64,000 nt of DNA from Flavobacterium sp. N1736 (lineage in GTDB: Bacteria > Bacteroidota > Bacteroidia > Flavobacteriales > Flavobacteriaceae), in NCBI RefSeq assembly GCF_025947065.1, contig NZ_CP109994.1, positions 3,038,001 through 3,102,000 on the forward strand. The letters run 5' to 3'. Of this stretch, positions 8,613 to 17,331 are shown piece after piece. A program made the translations under genes and the position numbers. The notes below the pieces were generated by a model. It saw only the letters and a program-made list of their open reading frames with translations. It was not told the DNA's origin and searched no databases. Position 1 is the first letter of the stretch, and each line of letters starts with the position of its first letter.

Positions 8613-10045
8613 TAAAATTGAAAATATATAAATTCTTTATAATCTGAAAAGGTTCCCAGCGCTATGATTGCTGCAATAGCAAAGGCTAATTTTAATGTGC
8701 TTCTTTTCCCGGAAATCGGTTCTATTTTATTACGGCTGTTCCATTCTATCAACACAAACAAACCAATGAGCGGTATTAGCTCATAATTACTTCGATCATT
8801 TGCCAGAAATTGAATTTTAAATTCTCCACTGTAAATTATTCTTTTTAAATATAAAACCGCGTCTGTAATTGTTTTTGCCCTAAAAAATACCCAGGCAACA
8901 CAAGTCAGGAAAAAAGTATAAAAAATACTCATTACTGTTTTTGCCGAATTAAAATCAAATTTCAATGCAATAGCATCCATATTGTTTCGGTTGCTGTTTG
9001 ATACTAATAACGGTAAAAAATAAACGGCATTTATAAATCCCCAGGCGAGATAAGTCCAATTGGCTCCATGCCAAAACCCGCTGACTACAAAAATGATAAA
9101 TGTGTTTCTGATTTTCATCCAGATTCCGCCTTTGCTTCCGCCTAACGGAATGTATAAATAATCGCGAAACCAGGAAGAAAGCGAAATATGCCAGCGGCGC
9201 CAAAACTCGGCAATATCTCTGGAGAAATACGGATAATTGAAGTTTCGCAATAAATCTAATCCGAATAGTTTTGAAACTCCTAATGCAATATCTGAATATC
9301 CTGAAAAGTCCCCATAAATTTGAAAAGCAAAATAAATGGCTCCCAATACTAATGAAAACGAATTCATTGACGTATAATTATCAAAAATAGCATTGGCGTA
9401 GGGCGCACAAGTATCTGCAATAATTACTTTTTTGACTAATCCCCAAACAATTTGATAGATTCCTTCTTTTGCTTTTTCTAAATCAAACTCTCGTTTTACT
9501 TTTATTTCAGGCAATAAATGTGTGGCTCTTTCGATTGGTCCGGCAACTAAAAGCGGAAAATAACTTACGAATAAGGAATAATCTACAAAGTTGTATTCGG
9601 CTTTTATTCGTTTGTAATAAATATCGATTACGTATGATAAACCGTGAAATGTATAAAATGAAATTCCGACAGGAAGAATAACTTCTAATAAAATTGGACT
9701 TGCTTTAAAACCGGCAGAATTTAATAGTTCTGAGAAAGAAGCGGCAAAAAAGTTATAGTATTTAAAAATTCCCAGAAAACCTAAATTGATAATAATACTA
9801 AGCCAAAACCAAAATTTTCGGCTCCTTTCTGATTTTCCTTTTTCAATTTGAATTCCGGTATAATAATCCAGAAATGTGGAGAAAACCAATAGAAACAGAA
9901 ATCTCCAATCCCAACAGGAATAAAAATAATAACTGGCAACAATTAATAAAGCATTTTGAGTGCTTTTGGTTTTATTGAATACAAACCAATACAATAAAAA
10001 AACGATTGGTAAAAAAATAGCAAATGCTATAGAATTAAAAAACAT
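8612..10045 (-). CDS. MBOAT family O-acyltransferase (AlgI-like), copy 1
   Basis: A 477-residue polytopic protein of the membrane-bound O-acyltransferase family, AlgI/DltB/PatA branch, which takes an acyl group from a cytoplasmic donor and passes it across the membrane for O-acylation of a glycan. It shows the family motifs FWRRWHISLSSWFRDYLY near residue 280 and SGFWHGANWTYLAWG near residue 320, with the conserved catalytic His in the second. The N-terminal 185 residues are almost identical to those of the second MBOAT gene at 11029-12480, while the C-terminal part is clearly diverged. It lies between two SGNH-like genes in an MBOAT-SGNH-MBOAT-SGNH order. Full length. Confidence 0.9.
   Translation of the reverse strand: MFFNSIAFAIFLPIVFLLYWFVFNKTKSTQNALLIVASYYFYSCWDWRFLFLLVFSTFLDYYTGIQIEKGKSERSRKFWFWLSIIINLGFLGIFKYYNFFAASFSELLNSAGFKASPILLEVILPVGISFYTFHGLSYVIDIYYKRIKAEYNFVDYSLFVSYFPLLVAGPIERATHLLPEIKVKREFDLEKAKEGIYQIVWGLVKKVIIADTCAPYANAIFDNYTSMNSFSLVLGAIYFAFQIYGDFSGYSDIALGVSKLFGLDLLRNFNYPYFSRDIAEFWRRWHISLSSWFRDYLYIPLGGSKGGIWMKIRNTFIIFVVSGFWHGANWTYLAWGFINAVYFLPLLVSNSNRNNMDAIALKFDFNSAKTVMSIFYTFFLTCVAWVFFRAKTITDAVLYLKRIIYSGEFKIQFLANDRSNYELIPLIGLFVLIEWNSRNKIEPISGKRSTLKLAFAIAAIIALGTFSDYKEFIYFQF
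9490..10045. repeat. Long direct repeat, copy 1 (5' part of MBOAT gene)
   Basis: This is the 5' end of the first MBOAT gene. It is nearly identical at nucleotide level to 11935-12480, including synonymous sites; for example 9636-9712 matches 12071-12147 base for base over 77 bases. Downstream of it the two genes fall to clearly lower identity. The boundary is approximate because I compared by eye. Confidence 0.8.
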
Positions 10046-10104
10046 AAATAAATTTTTAAATGGGGCTGTATATTTAAAATTACATTAGCCGATTTTGTTT
10101 AATT

Positions 10105-11019
10105 TTAAAGTAATGGCTTTAAAAAATGCTGCGCAAAATATTTAACTCCATTGGTATTTAAATGGTGATGATCATAATAATATTCCGGCACTAATACTGA
10201 TTCTGAAAAATCATAATACTTTACATTATAATTTGTCTTCATTTTTTTTGCAAGATCAATCGCAAGTTCGTGTTCTGGCCATTTGCCAAACAAAGCGGGC
10301 GGAATTATCATGATAATCTCAGATTTATTCTCTTTTGCTGTTTTAACAATTTTCTCAACTTCAAGACAGGCCTTATTATATATTTCAGTATTAATACTCT
10401 CGCCGTGAACAAATTTAACTCCTTTTTTTACTGACGCAAGGTCAATTTTTTTTAATGAATCAAACTTACCTATTTTATAATTTGGCATTAAATCTATCCA
10501 TGACGCTTTTAATTTGCTTTGTCCGTATTGTATCATTCTTTCATATTTATTTTCAGTATCAAATAGTAAATACTGAGAACAAAATTTCAAGTTGAATACT
10601 TCTTCGTTAAAAGTGTTTGTAGAAAACGGCAGTTTATCTGAAGTTAACATTGGCGGCGATAGTATAAAAAAAATAGTATCTACTTTATTATTCTCAGAAT
10701 AAAAATAGTTGAGATAAAACAATTGCTCATTTAAGCCGCACTTTCCTTCTCCCTGCCCAATATTAACGGTTTTCTTCTTTAACATTTTTTCTAGAATTTC
10801 ATGATTTCCATATCTTGAAAAATTTCTGGCGTGAGAAATCCCCATAAACATTAAATCAAAATTCTCGTCTGCTTTGATAAATAACGTATTACTTTCTGTT
10901 TGAGAATTTTTAAAATTTCTACTTTTAACATAAGCTGAACTTGCCAATAAAACAATTAACAGGATTATCAAAAAACCTGTAAACACCAATATTGTTTTAA
11001 CAATAAATTTTTTAATCAT
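10105..11019 (-). CDS. SGNH-like membrane-anchored O-acyltransferase partner, intact triad
   Basis: A 304-residue protein with an N-terminal signal-anchor helix (residues 8-30) and an SGNH-like extracytoplasmic domain. Block I is GISHARN (60-66, Ser62) after DLMFM. Block V is DHHHLNTNG, giving an intact Asp283-x-x-His286 pair. It is paired with the MBOAT gene at 11029-12480 just upstream (9-base gap). The likely role is transfer of an acyl group from the MBOAT partner to the exported polysaccharide. Compared with the other SGNH protein (7731-8612) it is strongly diverged, while the MBOAT partners are partly near-identical, so the two SGNH proteins may differ in acceptor or acyl choice. Confidence 0.75.
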   Translation of the reverse strand: MIKKFIVKTILVFTGFLIILLIVLLASSAYVKSRNFKNSQTESNTLFIKADENFDLMFMGISHARNFSRYGNHEILEKMLKKKTVNIGQGEGKCGLNEQLFYLNYFYSENNKVDTIFFILSPPMLTSDKLPFSTNTFNEEVFNLKFCSQYLLFDTENKYERMIQYGQSKLKASWIDLMPNYKIGKFDSLKKIDLASVKKGVKFVHGESINTEIYNKACLEVEKIVKTAKENKSEIIMIIPPALFGKWPEHELAIDLAKKMKTNYNVKYYDFSESVLVPEYYYDHHHLNTNGVKYFAQHFLKPLL

Positions 11020-11028
11020 ATCTGTAAA

Positions 11029-12480
11029 TTAGAAAGCAAAATAAATAAACTCTGTTTTTGCCGTAACTCCCCATATACTTATCAGGATGAAAATTAAAAA
11101 ATATAAAGCCCATCTTGAATAAGGCGACTTTGAATCTTTCATATACAAGGCGTAACTATGGGATCTTGAAGTCCATTCTTTTATTAAAAGAAATAAAATT
11201 AACATCAACAGTATTTTTATAGAGATTGGCTTTGAATCAAATCTTGGTATCGTAAATAAACTACTCGAAAAAATTCTCTTTATATAACTAAATGCTGTAT
11301 TCAAATCTTTTGCCCTGAAAAATATCCAGGCAAAACATATTATAGCAAAAGTCCGTGTCATTTGAATTAATTCTTTAAACGTTGGATAACTTCTTTCTTT
11401 TGCTATAAGATCAAGATTATTTCTATTGGTTTTAAAAAAAACTGATGGCAGAATAAATAATGCATTGAGTAATCCCCAAACAATAAAAGTCCAGTTGGCG
11501 CCATGCCAAAAACCACTAACAATAAAAATGATTAATACATTACGTATTTGCGTAAACTTAGATCCTTTACTGCCCCCTAATGGTATATATACATAATCGC
11601 GAAACCAGGAAGAGAGTGAAATATGCCAGCGACGCCAAAACTCTGCAATATCTCTTGAAAAATAAGGATAGTTGAAATTTCGCAGCAAGTCTATACCAAA
11701 CAATTTTGAAATTCCTATTGCAATATCTGAATAACCTGAAAAATCGCCATAAATCTGGAAGGCAAAAAAGATAACTCCAAGAACTAAAGTGCTTCCGGAA
11801 TTTGAATCAGGGTTATCAAAAGCAAGATTGGCATAATAGGCACAATTATCTGCAATTACAACTTTCTTAAACAAACCCCACAAAACCTGCCTTAAACCAT
11901 CTACTGCATTACTGTAATCAAATTCTCTTTTTACTTTTACCTGCGGCAATAAATGTGTGGCTCTTTCTATTGGTCCGGCAACTAAAAGCGGAAAATAACT
12001 TACAAATAAGGAGTAATCTACAAAGTTGTATTCGGCTTTTATTCGTTTGTAATAAATATCGATTACATAGGATAAACCGTGAAATGTATAAAATGAAATT
12101 CCGACAGGAAGAATAACTTCTAATAAAATTGGACTTGCTTTAAAACCCGCTGAATTTAATAAATGGGAGAAAGAGTCGGCAAAAAAGTTATAGTATTTAA
12201 AAACTGCCAGAAAACCCAAATTAACTATAATACTAAGCCAAAACCAAAATTTTCGGCTTCTCTCTGATTTTCCTTTTTCAATTTGAATTCCGGTGTAATA
12301 ATCAAGAAATGTAGAGAAAACCAATAGAAACAGAAATCTCCAATCCCAACAGGAATAAAAATAATAACTGGCAACAATTAATAAAGCATTTTGTGTGCTT
12401 TTGGTTTTATTGAATATAAACCAATACAGGAAAAAAACGATTGGTAAAAAAACAGCAAACGTTATGGAGTTAAAAAACAT
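11029..12480 (-). CDS. MBOAT family O-acyltransferase (AlgI-like), copy 2
   Basis: A 483-residue polytopic MBOAT protein with FWRRWHISLSSWFRDYVY and SGFWHGANWTFIVWG motifs, the conserved His being in the second. About 185 N-terminal residues differ from copy 1 (8612-10045) at only roughly ten positions, whereas the C-terminal 120 residues share little beyond hydrophobicity. It forms the second MBOAT-SGNH pair with 10105-11019. It probably supplies acyl groups for O-acetylation or a related modification of the glycan built by neighbouring genes. Which group is transferred cannot be read from sequence. Confidence 0.9.
   Translation of the reverse strand: MFFNSITFAVFLPIVFFLYWFIFNKTKSTQNALLIVASYYFYSCWDWRFLFLLVFSTFLDYYTGIQIEKGKSERSRKFWFWLSIIVNLGFLAVFKYYNFFADSFSHLLNSAGFKASPILLEVILPVGISFYTFHGLSYVIDIYYKRIKAEYNFVDYSLFVSYFPLLVAGPIERATHLLPQVKVKREFDYSNAVDGLRQVLWGLFKKVVIADNCAYYANLAFDNPDSNSGSTLVLGVIFFAFQIYGDFSGYSDIAIGISKLFGIDLLRNFNYPYFSRDIAEFWRRWHISLSSWFRDYVYIPLGGSKGSKFTQIRNVLIIFIVSGFWHGANWTFIVWGLLNALFILPSVFFKTNRNNLDLIAKERSYPTFKELIQMTRTFAIICFAWIFFRAKDLNTAFSYIKRIFSSSLFTIPRFDSKPISIKILLMLILFLLIKEWTSRSHSYALYMKDSKSPYSRWALYFLIFILISIWGVTAKTEFIYFAF
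11935..12480. repeat. Long direct repeat, copy 2 (5' part of second MBOAT gene)
   Basis: Partner of 9490-10045; same orientation, about 2.4 kb apart. Identity includes silent positions, pointing to recent duplication or gene conversion limited to the 5' part of the gene. Boundaries judged by eye. Confidence 0.8.
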
Positions 12481-12503
12481 CTGTGGTATTTATAATTTTT
12501 AAG

Positions 12504-13586
12504 TTAATGTGTTTTTTCTACTATTAGTTTGAAATGATTTTCTACCATTTTCGGCAAAGAAAAGAAATTGGCAATTAATTCTCTTGTATTAACAGATATC
12601 TTTTTGTTGCCTAAGTAAATATCTTCAAGAATTTTAGCTAAAGTTTTGATGTCTTTTGCCTCAAATATATATCCGTTTTCTTCATGAGTAATCGCTTCTG
12701 TATTTCCTCCAACATTGGTTGTAATTACGGGAACATTTGCTGCAAGACTCTCTAAGATCGACAAACTAAAACACTCCATATGGGTTGGCTGGAGCATATA
12801 ATCGTATTGAAAAAAGATTTCGTTCAGGTTTGCTTTACTTCCCATAAAAACAAAACTTTTTTCGAGAGCGTATTGTTTAATTTTCTCCTCCAACTGCTTT
12901 TTATACGGTCCGTCGCCGTAAACTGTTATTGCAATTTCATTTTTTATTTGGGTTGGAAGCAAATTTACGGCTTCGATCAAATCCTGAATTCCTTTTGATT
13001 CCCTAAGATGCGATGCTACCAAAAAGCTTGGTTTAGCTGTGTTTCTGGTTTCTCTGACTAAAATACTGTCTAAAATAACGCCGTTATAAACTGTTTGAGT
13101 TTTAGATTTTAAATGAGACCCGAAATCTTCTAAAATAGCATTTACAGTATAATCTGATACGCCAACGAAAAGATCAATATACCTTGAAAACAAAATTCCT
13201 TTTAATCTTTTGTTTAGTTTCTTTTTAAATGAATATCCGCCTAAAGGTCGCGGATTATGATCAACAGCAATAATTTTTGCTTTTGATAATTTGCTGATTT
13301 TATAGAAAAAAGGCGTGCACAGTTCTACAAAATGAGTTATAATATGAGAATATTCCGTTTGATGCTGTTTACAAAAGGATAGAAAATTGTTTTCGACACT
13401 TTGAGTTTTATTGCTGTGAATTGTCAAATTAGAATATTCACCATGATTTGAAGTATTGGGAAAAAACCAATGAACTTCAATATTATTTTCTTTGCATTTT
13501 TTATCAAAATCCCAGAAAAAATAATCCATACCTCCCACTCTTTCAGGAAGTAATTCATAATTACAAAGTATGGCTATTTTAGTCAT
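12504..13586 (-). CDS. Glycosyltransferase family 4 (GT-B)
   Basis: A 360-residue GT4 protein. The N-terminus holds VGGMDYFFWDFDKKC, a variant of the GG acceptor loop. The C-terminal donor domain has FLVASHLRESKGIQDLIEAV, VYGDGPYKKQLEE and the E-x7-E signature MECFSLSILESLA followed by PVITTNVGG. Full length. It overlaps the acyltransferase-3 gene at 13579-14655 by 8 bases. It lies directly upstream of the MBOAT cassette, so its product sugar is a candidate for O-acylation, but that is inference from position only. Confidence 0.88.
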   Translation of the reverse strand: MTKIAILCNYELLPERVGGMDYFFWDFDKKCKENNIEVHWFFPNTSNHGEYSNLTIHSNKTQSVENNFLSFCKQHQTEYSHIITHFVELCTPFFYKISKLSKAKIIAVDHNPRPLGGYSFKKKLNKRLKGILFSRYIDLFVGVSDYTVNAILEDFGSHLKSKTQTVYNGVILDSILVRETRNTAKPSFLVASHLRESKGIQDLIEAVNLLPTQIKNEIAITVYGDGPYKKQLEEKIKQYALEKSFVFMGSKANLNEIFFQYDYMLQPTHMECFSLSILESLAANVPVITTNVGGNTEAITHEENGYIFEAKDIKTLAKILEDIYLGNKKISVNTRELIANFFSLPKMVENHFKLIVEKTH

Positions 13587-14655
13587 TTCTTTTTAATAAA
13601 CGAGTGTGTAAATATTTTGCAATCTTTGATTCTACTTTTTGTGTATAAAGTATACTAAAAGAAACCATTATAATAATCATTAAAACAGGCGCGATAAAAC
13701 TATTTGGATAAAAGAAACCTACGATATTCTTAATCCAGACTGCTCCGATATAATCGTGAATTAAATAAAGAAAATAAGATGATGCTCCGATCTTTACTAA
13801 AAACCTGTTTTCTAAAAAAAGCAAAAATTTGGGATAATATAAAAAGCAAAAAAATAACAGAAACATTATCGTGCTTGCTATAAATTGAGGCAAATCAAAA
13901 GAATAATTTATCATGATAAAGCTGAATAACAGAAAAACAATGTAATAAATATTCTGTTTATTATTGTATAACATATAAAACAGTGCTCCGGACATAAAGA
14001 AGGACAAATGTTTTATAAGATTAAATAAGTTGGTGAATTTTTGAAAAAGTTTAATATGATTAAAATTCAAAAAAAGCAATATGTTGTATGACACTAATAA
14101 TATAAAACATACTACAATGAAGTTCCTTTTAAAATTACGTTTATCGGCAAAATAAAGAATGCTGGCTAAAAAATAAAATTGAACTTCCGGCCATAAACTC
14201 CAATAATCATAATTGATGTAACCAAAATAATTTGGAATTTCTGAAAAGAGATTATAAAAATTAGGCGGTAAAAAAGTAATACTGATAATTAAATTTCTTA
14301 AATAATTATCAGAAAATGTGTGCTGATGATCAAAAGCTAATATAAAGCAATATGTTAAAACAGAAGCGATTACTATTGAAGGAAATAAACGAATAAGTCT
14401 TTTTTTCCAAAACGAAATAAAATCTTTGGTGCTTTCTAACGAATAACAAATTACAAATCCGCTTATGATAAAGAAAAAAGGAACTCCCTTAAATCCATAA
14501 TGAAAATAATTCCCTCCAAAATAAGGGTATTTTGTATCATTCCAACGGAAAAAATAATGATATAAAATAACTGATATAATTGCTATAGCCCTGAATCCAT
14601 CTAATATTGCTATTCGACTTTTGGATGCTGTTATCTCTGAATGAACTTTATTCAT
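13579..14655 (-). CDS. Acyltransferase family 3 (OafA/NodX type) membrane protein
   Basis: A 358-residue polytopic membrane protein with the acyltransferase-3 opening ILDGFRAIAIISVILYHYFF (conserved Arg and His), FKGVPFFFIISGFVICYSLES, and a mid-protein WSLWPEVQFYFLASI motif. About ten hydrophobic segments are visible. The family O-acetylates (or otherwise O-acylates) sugar units of O-antigens and capsules. It overlaps its neighbours on both sides by 8 bases. Together with a second family member at 47041-48177 and two MBOAT systems, it makes at least four O-acylation enzymes in the window. Confidence 0.88.
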   Translation of the reverse strand: MNKVHSEITASKSRIAILDGFRAIAIISVILYHYFFRWNDTKYPYFGGNYFHYGFKGVPFFFIISGFVICYSLESTKDFISFWKKRLIRLFPSIVIASVLTYCFILAFDHQHTFSDNYLRNLIISITFLPPNFYNLFSEIPNYFGYINYDYWSLWPEVQFYFLASILYFADKRNFKRNFIVVCFILLVSYNILLFLNFNHIKLFQKFTNLFNLIKHLSFFMSGALFYMLYNNKQNIYYIVFLLFSFIMINYSFDLPQFIASTIMFLLFFCFLYYPKFLLFLENRFLVKIGASSYFLYLIHDYIGAVWIKNIVGFFYPNSFIAPVLMIIIMVSFSILYTQKVESKIAKYLHTRLLKRND

Positions 14656-16042
14656 AATTTGATAAAATTGTGGCTATTCTTTTGCTTGTTCCTGTTAAAT
14701 CCTGACCTATCTGCAAATCAATCATTGCTTTTCGATCTGCTTTTCTTTCGTCCGGATTATTAAAGGTCTGATTAATCTGATCGATTAATTCCTGTTTGTC
14801 TTTAGCAATAGTTACAGCGTTGCCATCTATAACTTTTTTGTAATGGTTATAATTTAAAAATCGCTGATCATTGTAAAGTCCATTTTCCTTATTTCCAAAA
14901 ACGGTATTAATGACGGGTTTATCAAACAGCATAAAATCTAAACTCATTGTAGAGCACATGTTTATGCTTAAATCGGCATTTTCTAATAATGATCTTAAAT
15001 CTGTAATATCTTCATCACTTGGAATTCGCTGCGACCAGCTTTCCTGATGATTTTCTCTGGTCAAAATCCATTTTGGCACATTCCAGATAATTTCCGGAAA
15101 TTCATCACGAATCGATTTGAATCTGCTGTCATCTTCGGCGGGAGAAGTTCGTACTAAAAGCTGTACTTGTGCCTCAATTTGTTTACTTCGAATAGCTTCG
15201 GCAATGGTTTTAATTACAATTGGATCATTTGGACCAATCGAAACATCGGCACAGCTATAACAGATTATTTTTTTAGTGCTGTCTAATGAAAATTTAGCAA
15301 GAAAATTTTCTTTTGAAGATTTGTATTTATCCAAAACGTAAGGTTCAAATTGAGGTGTTCCAACAACCTGAACATCATCATTTTTTACGTTTGGATAAAA
15401 ATAAAGTAACTCATCTTTCATTAATTGGCTCCAGACCAAAAACTTATCAAACGTTCCAAGCATTCTTCCTTTTGAAGCTAAATTGTCCCAGCTAAAAATA
15501 AAGGTACTTGTTGGAATTTTTGTTTGAATCGCCGCATACAAAAATGGCGCTAAATAAGGCGGACGCTGATGTGTAAAAAATAAATGTGACGGTTTATCTT
15601 TTTTAAGTATTGCTATATATTCTTTTGTTATTTTATTTTTTGAAAAAGATAAAAACTGGAATTTTTCGGCTAATAAAATACTGGAATTTGAATTTATAAA
15701 ATTCGTAAAAGTATAGATGCTTTTTACAAATAATGAACGAACAGAATTATTTTTAGGATAACCTGAAACCAGATTATCATTCATGCCGTAAAAGGATTTA
15801 TTTTTTTGTAAATGGGCAATTTCTTTCCATTTTCTAAAAGCCCAGGTTGCTTTTCCTTCTTTAAAAACGGCAAGTTCTTTTATCTCAAGTTTTGAATTAT
15901 TAAAATTCTGATAACAACTTTCAGGCAAACCGGAATAGATAATAATTTTGTCAAATTCTTTCACCGCCTCGGTAATGAAATCACTCATGACAAAATTTCT
16001 GTATCCTACTCCGTCAGTTATTACTATTCCTAATTTTTTCAT
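14648..16042 (-). CDS. GT-B-like glycosyltransferase candidate of unknown family
   Basis: A 464-residue protein that I do not place in a named CAZy family. Features seen: a Rossmann-like opening KKLGIVITDGVGYRNFVMSDF, a central HQRPPYLAPFL-to-FSWDNLASKGRM region (about residues 156-190), VVGTPQFEPYV, and a C-terminal NMCSTMSLDFMLFDKPVINTVFG stretch resembling the donor-side loop of GT-B enzymes that act on capsules. No membrane helix is obvious. It is the first gene after a 154-base intergenic region downstream of neuC and is coupled to the acyltransferase-3 gene by an 8-base overlap. A transferase using the CMP-sialic acid made upstream is possible but unproven. Confidence 0.55.
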   Translation of the reverse strand: MKKLGIVITDGVGYRNFVMSDFITEAVKEFDKIIIYSGLPESCYQNFNNSKLEIKELAVFKEGKATWAFRKWKEIAHLQKNKSFYGMNDNLVSGYPKNNSVRSLFVKSIYTFTNFINSNSSILLAEKFQFLSFSKNKITKEYIAILKKDKPSHLFFTHQRPPYLAPFLYAAIQTKIPTSTFIFSWDNLASKGRMLGTFDKFLVWSQLMKDELLYFYPNVKNDDVQVVGTPQFEPYVLDKYKSSKENFLAKFSLDSTKKIICYSCADVSIGPNDPIVIKTIAEAIRSKQIEAQVQLLVRTSPAEDDSRFKSIRDEFPEIIWNVPKWILTRENHQESWSQRIPSDEDITDLRSLLENADLSINMCSTMSLDFMLFDKPVINTVFGNKENGLYNDQRFLNYNHYKKVIDGNAVTIAKDKQELIDQINQTFNNPDERKADRKAMIDLQIGQDLTGTSKRIATILSNYE

Positions 16043-16086
16043 TTTTAATTATAATAAGATTAACTCGTTTTGTGTAATTAATTTTA

Positions 16087-16178
16087 ACACATAGAAACAT
16101 AGATTGTTACTCTCAAAAAAGGCGTTTCACTTATTTAAACAAACATAGCTTTGTGAAAGAAATGTGTTATGTTTTTTT
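16087..16178. repeat. Intergenic repeat-like segment between neuC and the next gene
   Basis: The 154-base gap 16043-16196 holds imperfect repeats: ACACATAGAAACATAG at 16087-16102, a second AAACATAG at 16141-16148, and ATGTGTTATGTTTTTT near 16162-16177, which resembles the first in reverse orientation. I recall similar 'ACATAGAAACATAG' words in Flavobacterium intergenic DNA, but cannot check this here. The gap also contains CAAACATA at 16140-16147 (TATGTTTG on the minus strand, matching the TAnnTTTG -7 box) without a clear -33 element, so a promoter for 14648-16042 is possible but weak. Confidence 0.35.
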
Positions 16179-16196
16179 ACGCAGATTTGATTAAGA

Positions 16197-17321
16197 TTAC
16201 TTAAAATCTCTAAATTGTTTTTGATGATTGAGTTCCCAAATTGTGGCTTTTTGAATGCTTTGAAGAAATAATTCGTTGCTGTTTCCTTTGCCAAAATCAT
16301 CTTCAACAATTTGTACTTTGTGAGAATCAATAATTGAAAGCGCTTCTTTTATTCCATTTTCAGAATAATCTGTATTGATAATATCAGCGTGAACGGCTCT
16401 GTTTTGCTGGCGGGTTCCGATATTAATAATTGGAATTCCATAATACGGAGCTTCCCGAATTCCTGCGCTGCTGTTACCAATAATAAACTGACTGTTTTTT
16501 AATAACGTCAGGAAATATTCGAATCGCAATGATGGAAAAATTCTAAATCTTGGGTTTTCTTTTAGTTTCTCATAAGCATCAATAATAAACTGGCTTCCTA
16601 AATCATTATTTGGAAAAATAACAACATAATTATGATTGTCCTGTAATAATGAGGCAACAAAAGTTTCAGCATATTTTTGCATTTCCTTGATTTCGGTCGT
16701 TACGGGATGAAACATTACAATGGCATATTTTTCAAAATCTATTTTATAATATGCTTTTGCGATTGTTAAATCAGGTAATTGATCTGAAAACATGATGTCA
16801 ATATCGGGAGAACCAATTGTAAAAATAGATTCTTTAATTTCTCCCATTTGCTCTAGTCTTTTTGCGGCTTGTTTGTTTGAAACAAAATGAATGTGGCTTA
16901 ATTTACTAACGCTGTGACGAATTAATTCATCAACCGTTCCAGAAACTTCTCCGCCTTCTATATGCGAAACCAAAATATTATTCAGCGAACCTACAATTGC
17001 GCCTGCAAGTGTTTCGACACGATCGCCGTGTACAACAATCATATCAGGATTTATCTTTTTGCAATAATTTGATAATCCTTCAATGGTTTTTGCCAATGTT
17101 AAATCCATTGTGGTTTCGTGCGTATGATTTTCGAATGTAAAAACATTTTTAAAATTACAACGGTCGATCTCAATCAAAGTATACCCATATACTTCCTGCA
17201 AATGCATTCCGGTTACAAATACAAAAACTTCAAATTCCGGTTGTTTTTCCAGAATCGAAATAAGTGATTTTATTTTGCCAAAATCGGCACGTGTTCCTGT
17301 TAGGAAAAGGATTTTTTTCAT
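16197..17321 (-). CDS. neuC: UDP-N-acetylglucosamine 2-epimerase (hydrolysing), NeuC
   Basis: A 374-residue member of the hydrolysing UDP-GlcNAc 2-epimerase family, which releases ManNAc (or a derivative) from the UDP-sugar as the first committed step to nonulosonic acids. The opening KILFLTGTRADFGKIKSLI is characteristic of NeuC/LegG rather than WecB. VVHGDRVETLAGAIVGS, HIEGGEVSGTVDELIRHSVSKL and GNSSAGIREAPYYG complete the family signature. Full length. It follows neuB by 10 bases in a neuA-neuB-neuC run. A UDP-diacetamido-sugar substrate (LegG-like) is the alternative; the neighbouring NeuB favours the Neu5Ac route. Confidence 0.9.
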   Translation of the reverse strand: MKKILFLTGTRADFGKIKSLISILEKQPEFEVFVFVTGMHLQEVYGYTLIEIDRCNFKNVFTFENHTHETTMDLTLAKTIEGLSNYCKKINPDMIVVHGDRVETLAGAIVGSLNNILVSHIEGGEVSGTVDELIRHSVSKLSHIHFVSNKQAAKRLEQMGEIKESIFTIGSPDIDIMFSDQLPDLTIAKAYYKIDFEKYAIVMFHPVTTEIKEMQKYAETFVASLLQDNHNYVVIFPNNDLGSQFIIDAYEKLKENPRFRIFPSLRFEYFLTLLKNSQFIIGNSSAGIREAPYYGIPIINIGTRQQNRAVHADIINTDYSENGIKEALSIIDSHKVQIVEDDFGKGNSNELFLQSIQKATIWELNHQKQFRDFK

Positions 17322-17331
17322 TTAAAATATT

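Noticed and set aside
16124..16159. Hairpin TTTCAC/GTGAAA followed by a T-run downstream of neuC as a terminator
   Set aside because: The stem is only 6 bp with a loop of over 20 bases; too weak to support.
16127..16330. Minus-strand 67-codon frame overlapping the end of neuC
   Set aside because: It overlaps neuC in another frame and has no domain; most likely chance.
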